Shown: positions 9,341 through 18,645 of the stretch, piece after piece
Position numbering within the stretch: position 1 is the first letter of the stretch
Layout of the letters: each line of letters opens with the position of its first letter
Source: Luteimonas sp. BLCC-B24
GTDB lineage: Bacteria; Pseudomonadota; Gammaproteobacteria; Xanthomonadales; Xanthomonadaceae
Length of the DNA: 64,000 nucleotides
Assembly (NCBI RefSeq): GCF_028550595.1
Contig: NZ_JAQQGN010000007.1
Location: 1 to 64,000, forward strand
Reading direction: 5' to 3'
Program-made: the position numbers and the translations under genes
Notes under the pieces: generated by a model
Told to the model about the DNA's origin: nothing
Databases searched by the model: none
Seen by the model: only the letters and a program-made list of their open reading frames with translations

Positions 9341-10720
9341 ATGACCGACCTTCCTGCCGACGCCGTCGACATCGCCATCCTCGGGGGCGGCGCTGCCGGC
9401 GCGCTGGTCGCGCGGCATCTGCTCGCGCGCCGCGGCGTCCGCGTGGCGGTGGTCGAGCCGCGCGGTACGGCCGGGCTGGGCGCGGCCTATTCGACGGTGC
9501 GTCCGGAGCATCTGCTCAACGTCAATGCCGCGCGCATGAGCGCGTTCCAGGACGAGCCCGACGATTTCCTCGGGTTTCTCGCCGCGCGTCGCGGCGTGGC
9601 CCCGGCGGACCTGGCCGGCGTCTTCGCGCCGAGGCGCGACTACGGTGCGTATCTCGAGGACCGGCTGGCCGCCGTCGTCGCCCAGACCGGCCTCGATCTG
9701 CGGTCGACGTGCGCGCTCGATGTCCAGGCCGGGGCCGAGGGCTACTCGATCCGCCTCGCCGACGGCCACACGCTCGCGGCGCGGGCGGTCGTGCTGGCGC
9801 TGGGCAATCTGCCGGCGGCATTGCCGGCGCCGGTGCACGGTGTCCCGGCGAGTGCGACGGTCGAGGCCTGGGACTACCCGGCCATCGCCGCGATCGACCC
9901 CGCCCACGACGTCGCCATCGTCGGCGCCGGGCTGAGCATGGTCGACACCCTGCTCACGCTGCAGGCCAACGGGCATCGGGGGCGGATCGTCGCGGTCTCG
10001 CGTCATGGCCTGATGCCCCTCGCGCATGCGCCCGGCACCCGGCCGCAGCCGGGCGGCGTGGACGCCCTGCTGCCACTGGGCGTGCGTGCGCGCATGCGCC
10101 TGCTGCGGCAATGGGCCGCCGAGGCGGAGGCCCGCGGCGGGCGCTGGCAGGATGCGCTGGAGCGCCTGCGTCCACACGTCCAGGCACTGTGGCAGGCCTG
10201 GCCGGTGCACGAGCAGCAACGCTTTCTGCGCCACGCCGTGCGGCTGTGGGACATCCATCGGCATCGCATTGCGCCCGAAGTCGGCGAACGCATCGCCGCG
10301 CTGCAGGCCGACGGCCGGTTCCGGCTGCATGCCGGACGGCTCGACGCCATCGCGTCGACGCCCGACGCACGGCTGCGGGTCGGCTGGCGGCCCCGCGGCG
10401 GCATGGACCGCCGGCACGTCATCGTCGATCGCGTCGTCAATGCGACCGGCGCCGAGAAGCGCGTGGCTCGCGCTGCCGGCCCCCTGCTGCCGGCGCTGCT
10501 GGCGCGCGGGCTGGTCCGGCCCGGCCCGCACGCGATCGGGATCGATACGGACGCCTCGGGCCAGGTACTCGGCGCCGATGGCCTGCCCGTGCCGGGGCTG
10601 TGGACGCTCGGCGCCCTGCGCACCGGCACGCTCTGGGAGAGCGTCGCGATGCCGGAACTGCGCGGGCAGGCGGCAGGTCTCGCCGAGGCGGCACTCGCCG
10701 GCATCGACGCGCGGCGCTGA
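9341..10720 (+). CDS. FAD/NAD(P)-binding protein (NAD_binding_9 type)
   Basis: 459 aa. The N-terminal FAD-binding Rossmann motif is IAILGGGAAGALVARHL near residue 10. The GLGAAYST and HLLNVNAARMSAF stretches are typical of the HpnW/NAD_binding_9-like family, and a second nucleotide fold begins at VAIVGAGLSMVDTLL. It ends with LWTLGALRTGTLWES. A GATACT box lies at 9307-9312, about 28 bases before the ATG. The reaction and substrate are unknown. It converges with the TonB-like gene, with six bases between stops. Confidence 0.75.
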   Translation: MTDLPADAVDIAILGGGAAGALVARHLLARRGVRVAVVEPRGTAGLGAAYSTVRPEHLLNVNAARMSAFQDEPDDFLGFLAARRGVAPADLAGVFAPRRDYGAYLEDRLAAVVAQTGLDLRSTCALDVQAGAEGYSIRLADGHTLAARAVVLALGNLPAALPAPVHGVPASATVEAWDYPAIAAIDPAHDVAIVGAGLSMVDTLLTLQANGHRGRIVAVSRHGLMPLAHAPGTRPQPGGVDALLPLGVRARMRLLRQWAAEAEARGGRWQDALERLRPHVQALWQAWPVHEQQRFLRHAVRLWDIHRHRIAPEVGERIAALQADGRFRLHAGRLDAIASTPDARLRVGWRPRGGMDRRHVIVDRVVNATGAEKRVARAAGPLLPALLARGLVRPGPHAIGIDTDASGQVLGADGLPVPGLWTLGALRTGTLWESVAMPELRGQAAGLAEAALAGIDARR

Positions 10721-10726
10721 GCGCCG

Positions 10727-11326
10727 CTACAGGCAGTTCCGTCGCAGCCGTTCGAGTTCCCCTTCGGCCTGCGCCCGGCGGGCCCCCATGTCGGCGTTGG
10801 CGAGGTGTTCGCGGATGCGCGGGCAGGGATCACTCGGTCCGCCGCCGAACAGCGCGCCGATGCCGTTGACGACATCCTGCGCCGACACCGGACCCTGCAT
10901 CGCGAACCGGCCGTCGGCCCGGGGCGGCGGCCGATGACGCAGCGGATCGGGGGCGAAGTCGCCCGCGGGCGTCGTGTCGCGAGCCAGCGCCCGGGCCTGG
11001 TCCTGCAGCGAGGGACGGCGCGGCGGCACGTCGACGACCGGCGGTGCGGGCACGTCGACGGCCTGCAGCGCAGGGGGCGGTCGTCGCGAGGGAGGCGGCG
11101 GAGCGGCTGCCGTCGCCGGCCGGCTGCGTGGCGGCGTCTGCGCCGCCGTGACCGGTGGCGGTGACGGCGGCGGGGCGTCGATCCACACCACCCGCAGCGC
11201 GGACTCCGGCCGCGCCGGGCGCGGCGCGTCACCCGTCAGGCGCCACAGTGCGACGCCCAGCGCGAGATGCACCAGCAGCGTTGTGCCCAGCGCGACCGCA
11301 CGCGCGCGTCCACGTCCTTGCGACAT
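10727..11326 (-). CDS. TonB-like proline-rich membrane-anchored protein
   Basis: From ATG 11326 the protein is 199 aa: a basic N terminus, one membrane segment (ALGTTLLVHLALGVALW), then a long Pro/Arg-rich stretch as in TonB periplasmic spacers, then a short C-terminal region with two cysteines (SDPCPRIREH and LRRNCL). It lacks the usual TonB C-terminal beta motif, and no exbB or exbD lies nearby, so it should not be called TonB. ATG 11386 is possible but adds a poor arginine-rich leader. Function unknown. Confidence 0.55.
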   Translation of the reverse strand: MSQGRGRARAVALGTTLLVHLALGVALWRLTGDAPRPARPESALRVVWIDAPPPSPPPVTAAQTPPRSRPATAAAPPPPSRRPPPALQAVDVPAPPVVDVPPRRPSLQDQARALARDTTPAGDFAPDPLRHRPPPRADGRFAMQGPVSAQDVVNGIGALFGGGPSDPCPRIREHLANADMGARRAQAEGELERLRRNCL

Positions 11327-11430
11327 CTCCGTCCCCGTCCATGGCCCTGTCGGCCGGCGCGACTGTAGACGGGGCGCGTTAATCACCGGTTATGCACGCC
11401 GCCGCCACGCCGCGCGCGCGGCGCTCGGGC

Positions 11431-11436
11431 CATAAT
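11431..11436 (+). promoter_or_regulatory. -10-like box, leaderless start of the WYL regulator
   Basis: CATAAT ends seven bases before ATG 11444. No Shine-Dalgarno sequence can fit between, so the mRNA is probably leaderless. No convincing -35 box. Confidence 0.4.
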
Positions 11437-11443
11437 CCGGCGC

Positions 11444-12412
11444 ATGGACCGATACGAACGCATCCTCTCGCTGCACCGCATCCTCAAGACCTCGCGCTAT
11501 CCGGTCACCGTGACCAAGTTGCAGGACGAGCTGGAATGCTCGCGTGCGACGGTCTATCGCGACCTGGCTTTCCTGCGTGATGCGCTGATGGCGCCGATCG
11601 TCGGCGACGGCGATGCCGGCTTCCGCTACGACAGCGACGAGGGGGGGCGCTTCGAACTGCCGGGCCTGTGGCTCAGTTCCGAGGAACTGCACGCGCTGCT
11701 GGCGGCGCAGCAGCTGATGTCGCGCAGCAGCGGTGGGGTGCTGTCGAGCGCGCTGGCGCCGTTGCAGTCGCGCATCGAGAAACTGCTCGACGAACACTCG
11801 GCCGGCAAGCAGTGGCCGGTGCAGCGCGTGCGGGTGATTCCGCATCGTGGCCGGCGCATGGACGAGCATGCGTTCCGCAACGTCTGCTCGGCGGTGCTGC
11901 AGCGCAAGCAGCTGTCGTTCGAATACCGCGCGCGCTCGACCGACGAGCGCACCAAACGCACGGTCTCGCCGCAGCGCATCACCCATTACCGCGACAACTG
12001 GTATCTCGACGCCTGGGACCAGGACCGCGACGCGCTGCGCAGCTTCTCGGTGGACCGGATCACCAACGCACGCGTGCTGGGCACCGATGCGCGCGACATT
12101 GACGACGCCGAGCTCGACACCCATCTGGCCGGCAGCTACGGCATCTTCTCCGGGCCGCCCAAGGGCGTGGCGACCATCCTGTTCAGCGCCAAGGCCGCGC
12201 GCTGGGTGGCGGACGAACACTGGCATTCGCAGCAGCAGGGCCGGTTCCTGCCCGACGGCCGCTATGAGCTGAAGGTGCCCTACAGCGGCGCGCGCGAGTT
12301 GCTGATGGACGTGCTGCATTACGGCGCCGATGCAGAAGTCGTCGAGCCGGTCGCGCTGCGCGAGCAGGCGCGATCGCTGCTGATGATGGCGCTGCAGAAG
12401 TACGAGGGCTGA
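11444..12412 (+). CDS. YafY/DeoR-like regulator with HTH_11 and WYL domains
   Basis: 322 aa, normal for single-WYL regulators. The N-terminal winged helix (ELECSRATVYRDLAFLRDA, residues about 25-45) should bind DNA. A WYL domain follows (residues about 145-215, RITHYRDNWYLDAWD), then a WCX-like C-terminal domain. WYL domains often sense nucleic acid or nucleotide ligands; the ligand and targets here are unknown. It stands alone between a convergent-strand TonB-like gene and a small membrane gene, with no defence or CRISPR gene nearby. Confidence 0.88.
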   Translation: MDRYERILSLHRILKTSRYPVTVTKLQDELECSRATVYRDLAFLRDALMAPIVGDGDAGFRYDSDEGGRFELPGLWLSSEELHALLAAQQLMSRSSGGVLSSALAPLQSRIEKLLDEHSAGKQWPVQRVRVIPHRGRRMDEHAFRNVCSAVLQRKQLSFEYRARSTDERTKRTVSPQRITHYRDNWYLDAWDQDRDALRSFSVDRITNARVLGTDARDIDDAELDTHLAGSYGIFSGPPKGVATILFSAKAARWVADEHWHSQQQGRFLPDGRYELKVPYSGARELLMDVLHYGADAEVVEPVALREQARSLLMMALQKYEG

Positions 12413-12614
12413 GTCCCGTCCATCCACCTCGGCGCGCGCGTCCGCGCGCTCCGGCGGATGTGCGGGCACAGGTGCGCCATGTCACGGCGCCGGCCCGACG
12501 GTCGGCCCCGGAGGCCGGCCCGGGGGCACGCGCCGATCGGGTCGCAGCCTGTGAGATGACCGCCTCGCACACTCGCCGCACGGCCCGATCCGGGCATGAG
12601 ACGAGGCGTCGGTC

Positions 12615-12968
12615 ATGTCGAATGTCGAAACCACCCCGCTCGAGGCGCGCGCGCCGCTCGGTGCCCTGTTGCTGGGCCTGATGGCCGTCGGCGCGGTGGT
12701 GCTGCTGTCGTTTCCCGGCGCCCGCGCCGGCACCAGTGCGTTCGGTTGGCCGCCGCTGTGGCTGCTCGGCCTGCCGGCGACGTCCTGGCTCACGCTTCAA
12801 CTGCTTCGCCTGCCACGCCGTCGCGGTCCGGCCTCGTCAGCGGGTCCGCGGCGGCGTCGGCCGGGCGTTTCGGTGCAGGCCCGTCGGCGTCCGGCGCGCC
12901 CCCGGCGCTCCGGTCTGGCGGCACGTGCGGCGATCGCGGCGGCCGGCCTGCTGCACGGGCTGCGCTGA
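12615..12968 (+). CDS. small membrane protein of unknown function
   Basis: 117 aa. Two hydrophobic segments (APLGALLLGLMAVGAVVLL and GWPPLWLLGLPATSWLTL) are followed by a very basic, Pro/Arg-rich tail and a short C-terminal apolar stretch. GACGAGG precedes the ATG by about ten bases. Two-segment topology with a basic cytoplasmic tail is plausible, but the tail could also reflect high GC in an unconstrained frame. No family recognised. Confidence 0.5.
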   Translation: MSNVETTPLEARAPLGALLLGLMAVGAVVLLSFPGARAGTSAFGWPPLWLLGLPATSWLTLQLLRLPRRRGPASSAGPRRRRPGVSVQARRRPARPRRSGLAARAAIAAAGLLHGLR

Positions 12969-13072
12969 GCCCGGCGCAGTGCACCGCCGCGCCAGTGACG
13001 TTGGTCATGGGGGCGGGGCGCGAGGCGCGTGCTAGCGTTGCGGGCTATCGCCAAGCGCCCTTCGGAGCCGCC

Positions 13073-15181
13073 ATGTCCCAACTGTCCAAGCTCTGCCGCG
13101 CCGCGGCTGTCGCCGCCGGCCTGTCGATGGGCGCCGCATCCGCCCAGGAGGCCAACGTGTCCGATCCGCATCAGTGGCTCGAAGCCGTCACCGACGAGAA
13201 GGCCCTGGACTGGGTGCGCGCGCAGAACGCCCAGGCCGAGGCCGAACTGGCCGCGACGCCCGAGTTCAAGCAGCTCGAATCCGACCTGCTCGCCATCTAC
13301 GACTCCGACGACAAGATTCCGGGCGTCTACAAGCAGGGCGAGTGGTATTACAACTTCTGGCGCGACCGGAACCACGAGCGCGGCATCTGGCGCCGCACCA
13401 CGCTCGAGGAATACCGCAAGCCGCAGCCGAAGTGGGAGACCGTGCTCGACCTCGACGCCCTGAACCGCGCCGAGGGCGAGAACTGGGTCTGGCACGGGGC
13501 CAACTGCCTGCGCCCGGCGTACACGCGCTGCCTGATCGCGCTGTCGCGCGGCGGCGCCGACGCCGACGTCACCCGCGAGTTCGACGTGTCGACGAAGTCG
13601 TGGGTCGAGGGTGGCTTCTTCCGCGAGGAGGCCAAGGGCGCGCTGGGCTGGATCGACCAGGACAACGTCTACGTCTACACCGATTTCGGCGACGGCTCGC
13701 TGACCTCGTCGGGCTACCCGCGCATCGTCAAGCAGCTCGCGCGCGGCCAGTCGATGGACCAGGCGACGCTCGTCTACGAGGGCAAGCCGGACGACATGTA
13801 CATCGCCGCGATGCGCGACGACACGCCGGGCTTCGAGCGCGATTTCGTCAGCCGCACGCTGGCCTTCTACAACGACGAGCTCTACCTGCGCGGCGCCGAC
13901 GGTACGCTGACCAAGGTCGACGCACCGAACTCGGCCAACAAGTCGGTCCACCACGACTGGCTGATGCTGGAACTGCGCGAAGCCTGGAATGTCGGCGGTC
14001 GCGAGTATCCGGCGGGCTCGCTGCTGGTGACGAAGTTCGACGACTTCATGGCCGGCAAGCGCGAGTTCGACGCACTGTTCGAGCCGACCCAGACGACCTC
14101 GCTCGCCGGTGCGACCTGGACCAAGAACCACCTCGTGCTCAACGTGCTCGAGGACGTCAAGAACACCTTGACCGTACTGACCCCGGGCGCGAGCGGCTGG
14201 ACGCGCAGCGCACTGACCGGTGTGCCGGAGCTGGGCACGGTCGCCGTGAGTGCCGTCGACAGCGACGAATCCGACGCGGTGTGGATGACCGTCACCGACT
14301 ACCTCACGCCGAGCACCTTGATGCTGGCCGAGGTGGGCGGTGATCGCGCACCGGAGACGCTCAAGACCATGCCGGCGTTCTTCGACGCCAGCACGCACGA
14401 GGTCGAACAGCACTTCGCCACGTCCAAGGACGGCACGCGCGTGCCGTACTTCCTGGTGCGTCCGAAGAACATGCCGCTCGACGGCAGCAATCCGACCCTG
14501 CTCTACGGTTACGGCGGCTTCGAGATCTCGCTGACACCAGGCTACTCGGGCGGCGTCGGCAAGGGCTGGCTGGAGAAGGGCGGCGTGTACGCGGTCGCCA
14601 ACATCCGCGGCGGCGGCGAGTACGGGCCGCGCTGGCACCAGGCGGCGCTCAGGCAGAACCGCCACAAGGCCTACGAGGATTTCGCCGCCGTCGCGCAGGA
14701 CATGATCGACCGCAGGATCACGTCCCCGGCGCACCTGGGTATCCGCGGCGGCAGCAACGGCGGCCTGCTGACCGGCAACATGCTCACGCAGTATCCGGAG
14801 CTGTTCGGCGCGGTCGTAATCCAGGTGCCGCTGCTGGACATGCAGCGTTATCACCAGCTGCTGGCGGGTGCGTCGTGGATGGCCGAGTACGGCAATCCGG
14901 ACAAGCCGGAAGAGTGGGAATTCATCCGCACCTTCTCGCCCTACCACCTGTTCGATCCGGCGAAGGACTATCCGCCGACGCTGATCCTGACCTCCACCCG
15001 CGACGACCGCGTGCACCCGGGCCATGCCCGCAAGATGCACGCGCTGATGTCCGCGGCCGGCAAGGACGTGCGGTACTACGAGAACATCGAAGGCGGCCAC
15101 GGCGGCGCGGCGAACAACCGCCAGCAGGCGCACATGGATGCGCTCTACCTGACGTTCCTGTGGCAACAGCTGGGCAAGTGA
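13073..15181 (+). CDS. exported prolyl oligopeptidase (peptidase family S9A)
   Basis: 702 aa with a Sec signal peptide ending near ASAQE (residue about 24), so periplasmic or outer-surface. An N-terminal beta-propeller region follows, beginning with the S9A-typical DPHQWLEAV and WVRAQN stretches. The C-terminal alpha/beta hydrolase domain has YGYGGFEISL, nucleophile S561 in GGSNGG, the acid in STRDDRVHPGHA and the histidine in GGHGGAANN. It should cleave short peptides after proline. The next gene is another S9 peptidase, so this is a tandem pair of related exported peptidases. Confidence 0.92.
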   Translation: MSQLSKLCRAAAVAAGLSMGAASAQEANVSDPHQWLEAVTDEKALDWVRAQNAQAEAELAATPEFKQLESDLLAIYDSDDKIPGVYKQGEWYYNFWRDRNHERGIWRRTTLEEYRKPQPKWETVLDLDALNRAEGENWVWHGANCLRPAYTRCLIALSRGGADADVTREFDVSTKSWVEGGFFREEAKGALGWIDQDNVYVYTDFGDGSLTSSGYPRIVKQLARGQSMDQATLVYEGKPDDMYIAAMRDDTPGFERDFVSRTLAFYNDELYLRGADGTLTKVDAPNSANKSVHHDWLMLELREAWNVGGREYPAGSLLVTKFDDFMAGKREFDALFEPTQTTSLAGATWTKNHLVLNVLEDVKNTLTVLTPGASGWTRSALTGVPELGTVAVSAVDSDESDAVWMTVTDYLTPSTLMLAEVGGDRAPETLKTMPAFFDASTHEVEQHFATSKDGTRVPYFLVRPKNMPLDGSNPTLLYGYGGFEISLTPGYSGGVGKGWLEKGGVYAVANIRGGGEYGPRWHQAALRQNRHKAYEDFAAVAQDMIDRRITSPAHLGIRGGSNGGLLTGNMLTQYPELFGAVVIQVPLLDMQRYHQLLAGASWMAEYGNPDKPEEWEFIRTFSPYHLFDPAKDYPPTLILTSTRDDRVHPGHARKMHALMSAAGKDVRYYENIEGGHGGAANNRQQAHMDALYLTFLWQQLGK

Positions 15182-15205
15182 TTCCATCCTGCACCGGCCG
15201 CTGCG

Positions 15206-15468
15206 GGGCGTGTCACCGCTTGCCGGACAGGCCGCGCCACGCCCGTGCGGGTCCAGGGCGAGGAAGAGGGAGGAAGTGGACGTCCGCACGCCCGAATGAT
15301 GACGCTGCACTGGGTTTGCACGGGCGTGGCCCTCCGGGTCGGGCCTTGCAGGCCGCCATCCGGCGTCGCGCGGCTTGACCTGACGGCCAGTCAGGCGCTG
15401 CGCCACGCAACACCCGCTGACGGTCTGCGAGACCCGACGCGACCTGTCCGGCAAGCGGCGACACGCCC
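15206..15468. repeat. intergenic element bounded by long inverted repeats
   Basis: The gap between the two peptidase genes (15182-15516) has no gene. Bases 15206-15235 and 15439-15468 are inverted copies matching at 28 of 30 positions. They share the core CCTGTCCGGCAAGCGG and end GACACGCCC. The roughly 200 bases between hold a smaller inverted pair (CCTGAC/GTCAGG near 15379-15395). The layout could be a miniature transposable element, a REP-type dyad or a long mRNA hairpin between the genes. No target duplication was identified. Confidence 0.55.
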
Positions 15469-15516
15469 TTGCCGGTGTTCTTTTCAGCGTTGCATCCGCC
15501 GCGAGTGGACCCACCT

Positions 15517-17718
15517 ATGAAGACTTCTTTTCCCCGCGTCGCGCTGCTGGCGATGCCGATCCTGACGAGCCTGAGCCTGATGAGTGTTTCTCCTGCCGCC
15601 ACCGCGGCCACGCCGGTCCCGCCCGACGCCGAACAGCGTCCCCACACCGTCGAGGCGCCGCACGGCGCCAAGCGCGAGGACGTCTACTACTGGCTGCGCG
15701 ACGACGCGCGCGAGGACCCGGCGATGCTGGCCTATCTCAATGCCGAGAACGCCTACGCCGACGCGATGCTGGCGCCGCTCAAACCCGTCGAGGATCGTCT
15801 CTACGACGAGATCGTCGGCCGCATCCAGCAGGACGACAGCTCGGTGCCGTACCGCGACCGCGGCTTCTGGTACTACTCGCGCTACGAGACCGGCAAGGAC
15901 TATCCGGTGCACGCGCGCCGCGCCGATGGCGCGGGCGTGGACGCGTTGTCGATCCAGGCGGCGAATGCACGGGGCGATTTCAGCGGCGAGCAGATCATGC
16001 TCGACGTCAATCAGCTCGCCGCCGGCAAGGACTATTACGCGGTCGGCGATTGGGACGTGACCCGCGACAACCGCATCCTCGCCTACGCCGACGACACCAA
16101 CGGCCGCCGCCAGTACACGGTGCGCTTCAAGAACCTCGAAACCGGCGAGGTCTACCCGGACGTCATCACCGGCGTGTCGGCGAACCTCGTCTGGGCCGAC
16201 GACAACAGAACCCTGTTCTACGTCGAGAACGATCCCGACACCCTGCTGACCGTGCGGGTGAAGAAGCACGTGCTCGGCACGCCGGTCGCCGACGACGTGC
16301 TGGTGTACGAAGAAAAGGACGACAGCTTCTACATGGGCATCGACCGCACGCGCGACGACAAGTACATCGTCATCGGCGTCGGCAGCACCGTGTCGAGCGA
16401 ATTGCGCTACGCGCCGGCCGAGGCCCCCGAGGCCTTCACCGTGCTCGCTCCACGCGCGCGCGACGTGGAATACGACGCCGATCATCACGGCGGCCGCTGG
16501 GTGATCCGCACGAATGCGGACAAGGCGACCAACTTCAAGCTCGTCACCGCGCCGAGCGATGCCACCTCGCGCCGCCAGTGGACCGACCTGGTGCCGCACC
16601 GCGACGACGTCTACATCGAGGGTTACGAGCTGTTCGACGGCTTCACCGCGATCGAGGAGCGCGCCGAGGCGCTGACCCGCGTGCGTGTGCTGAAAGCGGA
16701 CGGCCGCGACGACTTCGTCCAGGCCGATGAGCCCGCGTACGCGATGGGCCTGTCGGTCAACTCCGAGCCCGACACCGACTGGCTGCGCTACAGCTACACC
16801 TCGCTGACGACGCCGGCGACGACCTTCGAGGTCAACACCGCGACCGGCGAGCGTCGCCAGCTCAAGCAGCAGACCGTGATCGGGTACGACCCGGGCAATT
16901 ACGTCACCGAGCGCGTGTGGACGACGGCGCGCGACGGCGCGCGCGTTCCGGTGTCGCTGGTCTACCGCAAGGGCTTCGAGAAGAACGGCACCGCGGCGCT
17001 GCTGCAGTACGGCTACGGCAGCTACGGCGCGTCGATGGATCCGGGCTTTTCGGTCACCAACGTCAGCCTGCTCGACCGCGGCATGGTCTACGCCATCGCG
17101 CACATCCGCGGCGGCGAGGAAATGGGCCGCGCCTGGTACGACGACGGCAAGCTGCTCAACAAGATCAATACCTTCACCGACTTCATCGACGTCACCGACG
17201 ATCTGGTGCGCCAGGGCTATGCGGCCCCGGACCGCGTCGCGGCCTACGGCGGCAGCGCCGGCGGCCTGCTGATGGGCGCGATCTCGAACATGGCGCCGGA
17301 GAAGTACCGCGTGATCCTGTCCCAGGTGCCGTTCGTCGACGTGGTCACGACGATGCTCGACCCGACCATCCCGCTGACCACCAACGAATACGACGAGTGG
17401 GGCAATCCGGAAGAGAAGCGGTATTACGACTACATGCTCTCGTATTCGCCTTACGACAATCTCGAGGCCAAGGCCTATCCGGCGATGTTCGTCGGCACCG
17501 GCCTGTGGGATTCGCAGGTCCAGTACTGGGAGCCGGCCAAGTACGTCGCCAAGCTGCGCGACGTCAATACCGGCGCCCATCCGGTGGTGTTCCGCACCAA
17601 CATGGAGGCCGGGCACGGCGGCAAGTCGGGGCGCTTCCGTCGCTACCGCGAGTCGGCCGAGATGTACGCCTTCATGCTCGGCCAGCTGGGTCTGGGGGCC
17701 GTGCCGGCGACGCGCTGA
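15517..17718 (+). CDS. ptrB: exported oligopeptidase B (peptidase family S9)
   Basis: 733 aa with an N-terminal signal (hydrophobic residues 8-30, cleavage near ATAATP), unlike the cytoplasmic enterobacterial enzyme. The propeller domain begins with REDVYYWLRDDAR, and the catalytic domain has YGYGSYGASMDPGFS, nucleophile S580 in GGSAGG, the acid in GLWDSQVQYWEPAK and the histidine in EAGHGGKSGR. By family it cuts peptides after Arg/Lys. The start is ATG 15517, about 50 bases after the inverted-repeat element. Confidence 0.93.
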   Translation: MKTSFPRVALLAMPILTSLSLMSVSPAATAATPVPPDAEQRPHTVEAPHGAKREDVYYWLRDDAREDPAMLAYLNAENAYADAMLAPLKPVEDRLYDEIVGRIQQDDSSVPYRDRGFWYYSRYETGKDYPVHARRADGAGVDALSIQAANARGDFSGEQIMLDVNQLAAGKDYYAVGDWDVTRDNRILAYADDTNGRRQYTVRFKNLETGEVYPDVITGVSANLVWADDNRTLFYVENDPDTLLTVRVKKHVLGTPVADDVLVYEEKDDSFYMGIDRTRDDKYIVIGVGSTVSSELRYAPAEAPEAFTVLAPRARDVEYDADHHGGRWVIRTNADKATNFKLVTAPSDATSRRQWTDLVPHRDDVYIEGYELFDGFTAIEERAEALTRVRVLKADGRDDFVQADEPAYAMGLSVNSEPDTDWLRYSYTSLTTPATTFEVNTATGERRQLKQQTVIGYDPGNYVTERVWTTARDGARVPVSLVYRKGFEKNGTAALLQYGYGSYGASMDPGFSVTNVSLLDRGMVYAIAHIRGGEEMGRAWYDDGKLLNKINTFTDFIDVTDDLVRQGYAAPDRVAAYGGSAGGLLMGAISNMAPEKYRVILSQVPFVDVVTTMLDPTIPLTTNEYDEWGNPEEKRYYDYMLSYSPYDNLEAKAYPAMFVGTGLWDSQVQYWEPAKYVAKLRDVNTGAHPVVFRTNMEAGHGGKSGRFRRYRESAEMYAFMLGQLGLGAVPATR

Positions 17719-17762
17719 GATCGCACGGCGGGCGGGGCGTCGATCCGGCGTCCCGCGATGGA

Positions 17763-17791
17763 TTGACGCCGGCGGCGCGGAGTAGCAGAAT
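17763..17791 (+). promoter_or_regulatory. promoter of tRNA-Met
   Basis: TTGACG (17763-17768) and CAGAAT (17786-17791) are separated by 17 bases, placing the start site about 30 bases before the tRNA. Confidence 0.5.
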
Positions 17792-17827
17792 GCGCGGCTC
17801 GTCGCGGATACGTCCGCACGACGCGAT

Positions 17828-17904
17828 GGCTATGTAGCTCAGCCGGTTAGAGCACAGCACTCATAATGCTGGGGTCGGTGGTTCGAGTCCACCCATAGCC
17901 ACCA
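17828..17904 (+). tRNA. tRNA-Met (elongator, anticodon CAT)
   Basis: A complete 77-base cloverleaf: acceptor GGCTATG (17828-17834) pairs with CATAGCC (17894-17900), the anticodon CAT is at 17862-17864 within CTCATAA, and CCA is encoded at 17902-17904. The acceptor stem and D loop match elongator tRNA-Met of E. coli closely. Confidence 0.95.
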
Positions 17905-17918
17905 TTGCGACGATGTCC

Positions 17919-17946
17919 GAAAAGCCCGCCACGTTGCGGGCTTTTT
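17919..17946 (+). terminator. intrinsic terminator after tRNA-Met
   Basis: AAAAGCCCGC (17920-17929) pairs with GCGGGCTTTT (17936-17945) around a six-base loop, with a T run on the 3' side. The A run on the 5' side would let it act on the opposite strand as well. Confidence 0.88.
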
Positions 17947-18049
17947 CGTGGCTCCGCCACCAACGTTCAGCTCGAACTTGTCCACGTGCGCAGGGCGTGG
18001 CAGAGTCGAAGCCAGTGACGCAAGTCAATCGCATTTAGGAGTCCGCATC

Positions 18050-18643
18050 GTGATCGATCCGGACGGGTTCAGGCCCAACGTCGGTATCGTGCTGATGCGC
18101 CCGGATGGCCGGGTGTTCTGGGCGCGCCGTGTCCGCCGCGACGGCTGGCAGTTCCCGCAGGGCGGGATGAACACCGACGAGACGCCGCTCGAGGCCATGT
18201 ATCGCGAGTTGCGCGAGGAAACCGGGCTGCTGCCCGAACACGTCGCCGTGCTCGGCGCGACCCCGGGCTGGCTGCGCTACCGGCTGCCGCAGCGTGCGAT
18301 CCGCCGTAACGACCGCATCGTCTGCGTGGGGCAGAAGCAGGTGTGGTTCCTGCTGCAATTCGTCGGCGATGACGATCATCTGCGGCTCGACCTGACCGAA
18401 AAACCCGAGTTCGACCACTGGCGCTGGGTGGATTTCTGGTATCCGCTGGAGCACGTGGTGATGTTCAAGCGGGGGGTGTATTCGAGTGCGTTGCGGCACC
18501 TGGCGCCGCTGGCGCGGCAGGTGGCGGGCATGCAGGCCATCCCGGCGCCGCTGGTCGATGCCCGCCCACGGACACGGCGGCCGCAGCGGCGCCAGCGCAG
18601 CGGCGTGCAGGGTCGGACCCGCGACTCCGACGGCGCGAGCTGA
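18050..18643 (+). CDS. rppH: RNA pyrophosphohydrolase (RppH/NudH, Nudix)
   Basis: Removes pyrophosphate from the 5' end of triphosphorylated mRNA to start decay. GTG 18050 is chosen because TAGGAG lies eight bases upstream (18036-18041) and the protein then begins [14 protein letters not shown] as in the family. The Nudix box (GX5EX7REUXEEXGU) spans residues about 38-60 ([13 protein letters not shown], then RELREETGL). The product is 197 aa; after residue 165 the tail is basic and low in conservation ([10 protein letters not shown]), longer than E. coli RppH (176 aa). Confidence 0.95.
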   Translation: MIDPDGFRPNVGIVLMRPDGRVFWARRVRRDGWQFPQGGMNTDETPLEAMYRELREETGLLPEHVAVLGATPGWLRYRLPQRAIRRNDRIVCVGQKQVWFLLQFVGDDDHLRLDLTEKPEFDHWRWVDFWYPLEHVVMFKRGVYSSALRHLAPLARQVAGMQAIPAPLVDARPRTRRPQRRQRSGVQGRTRDSDGAS

Positions 18644-18645
18644 AC

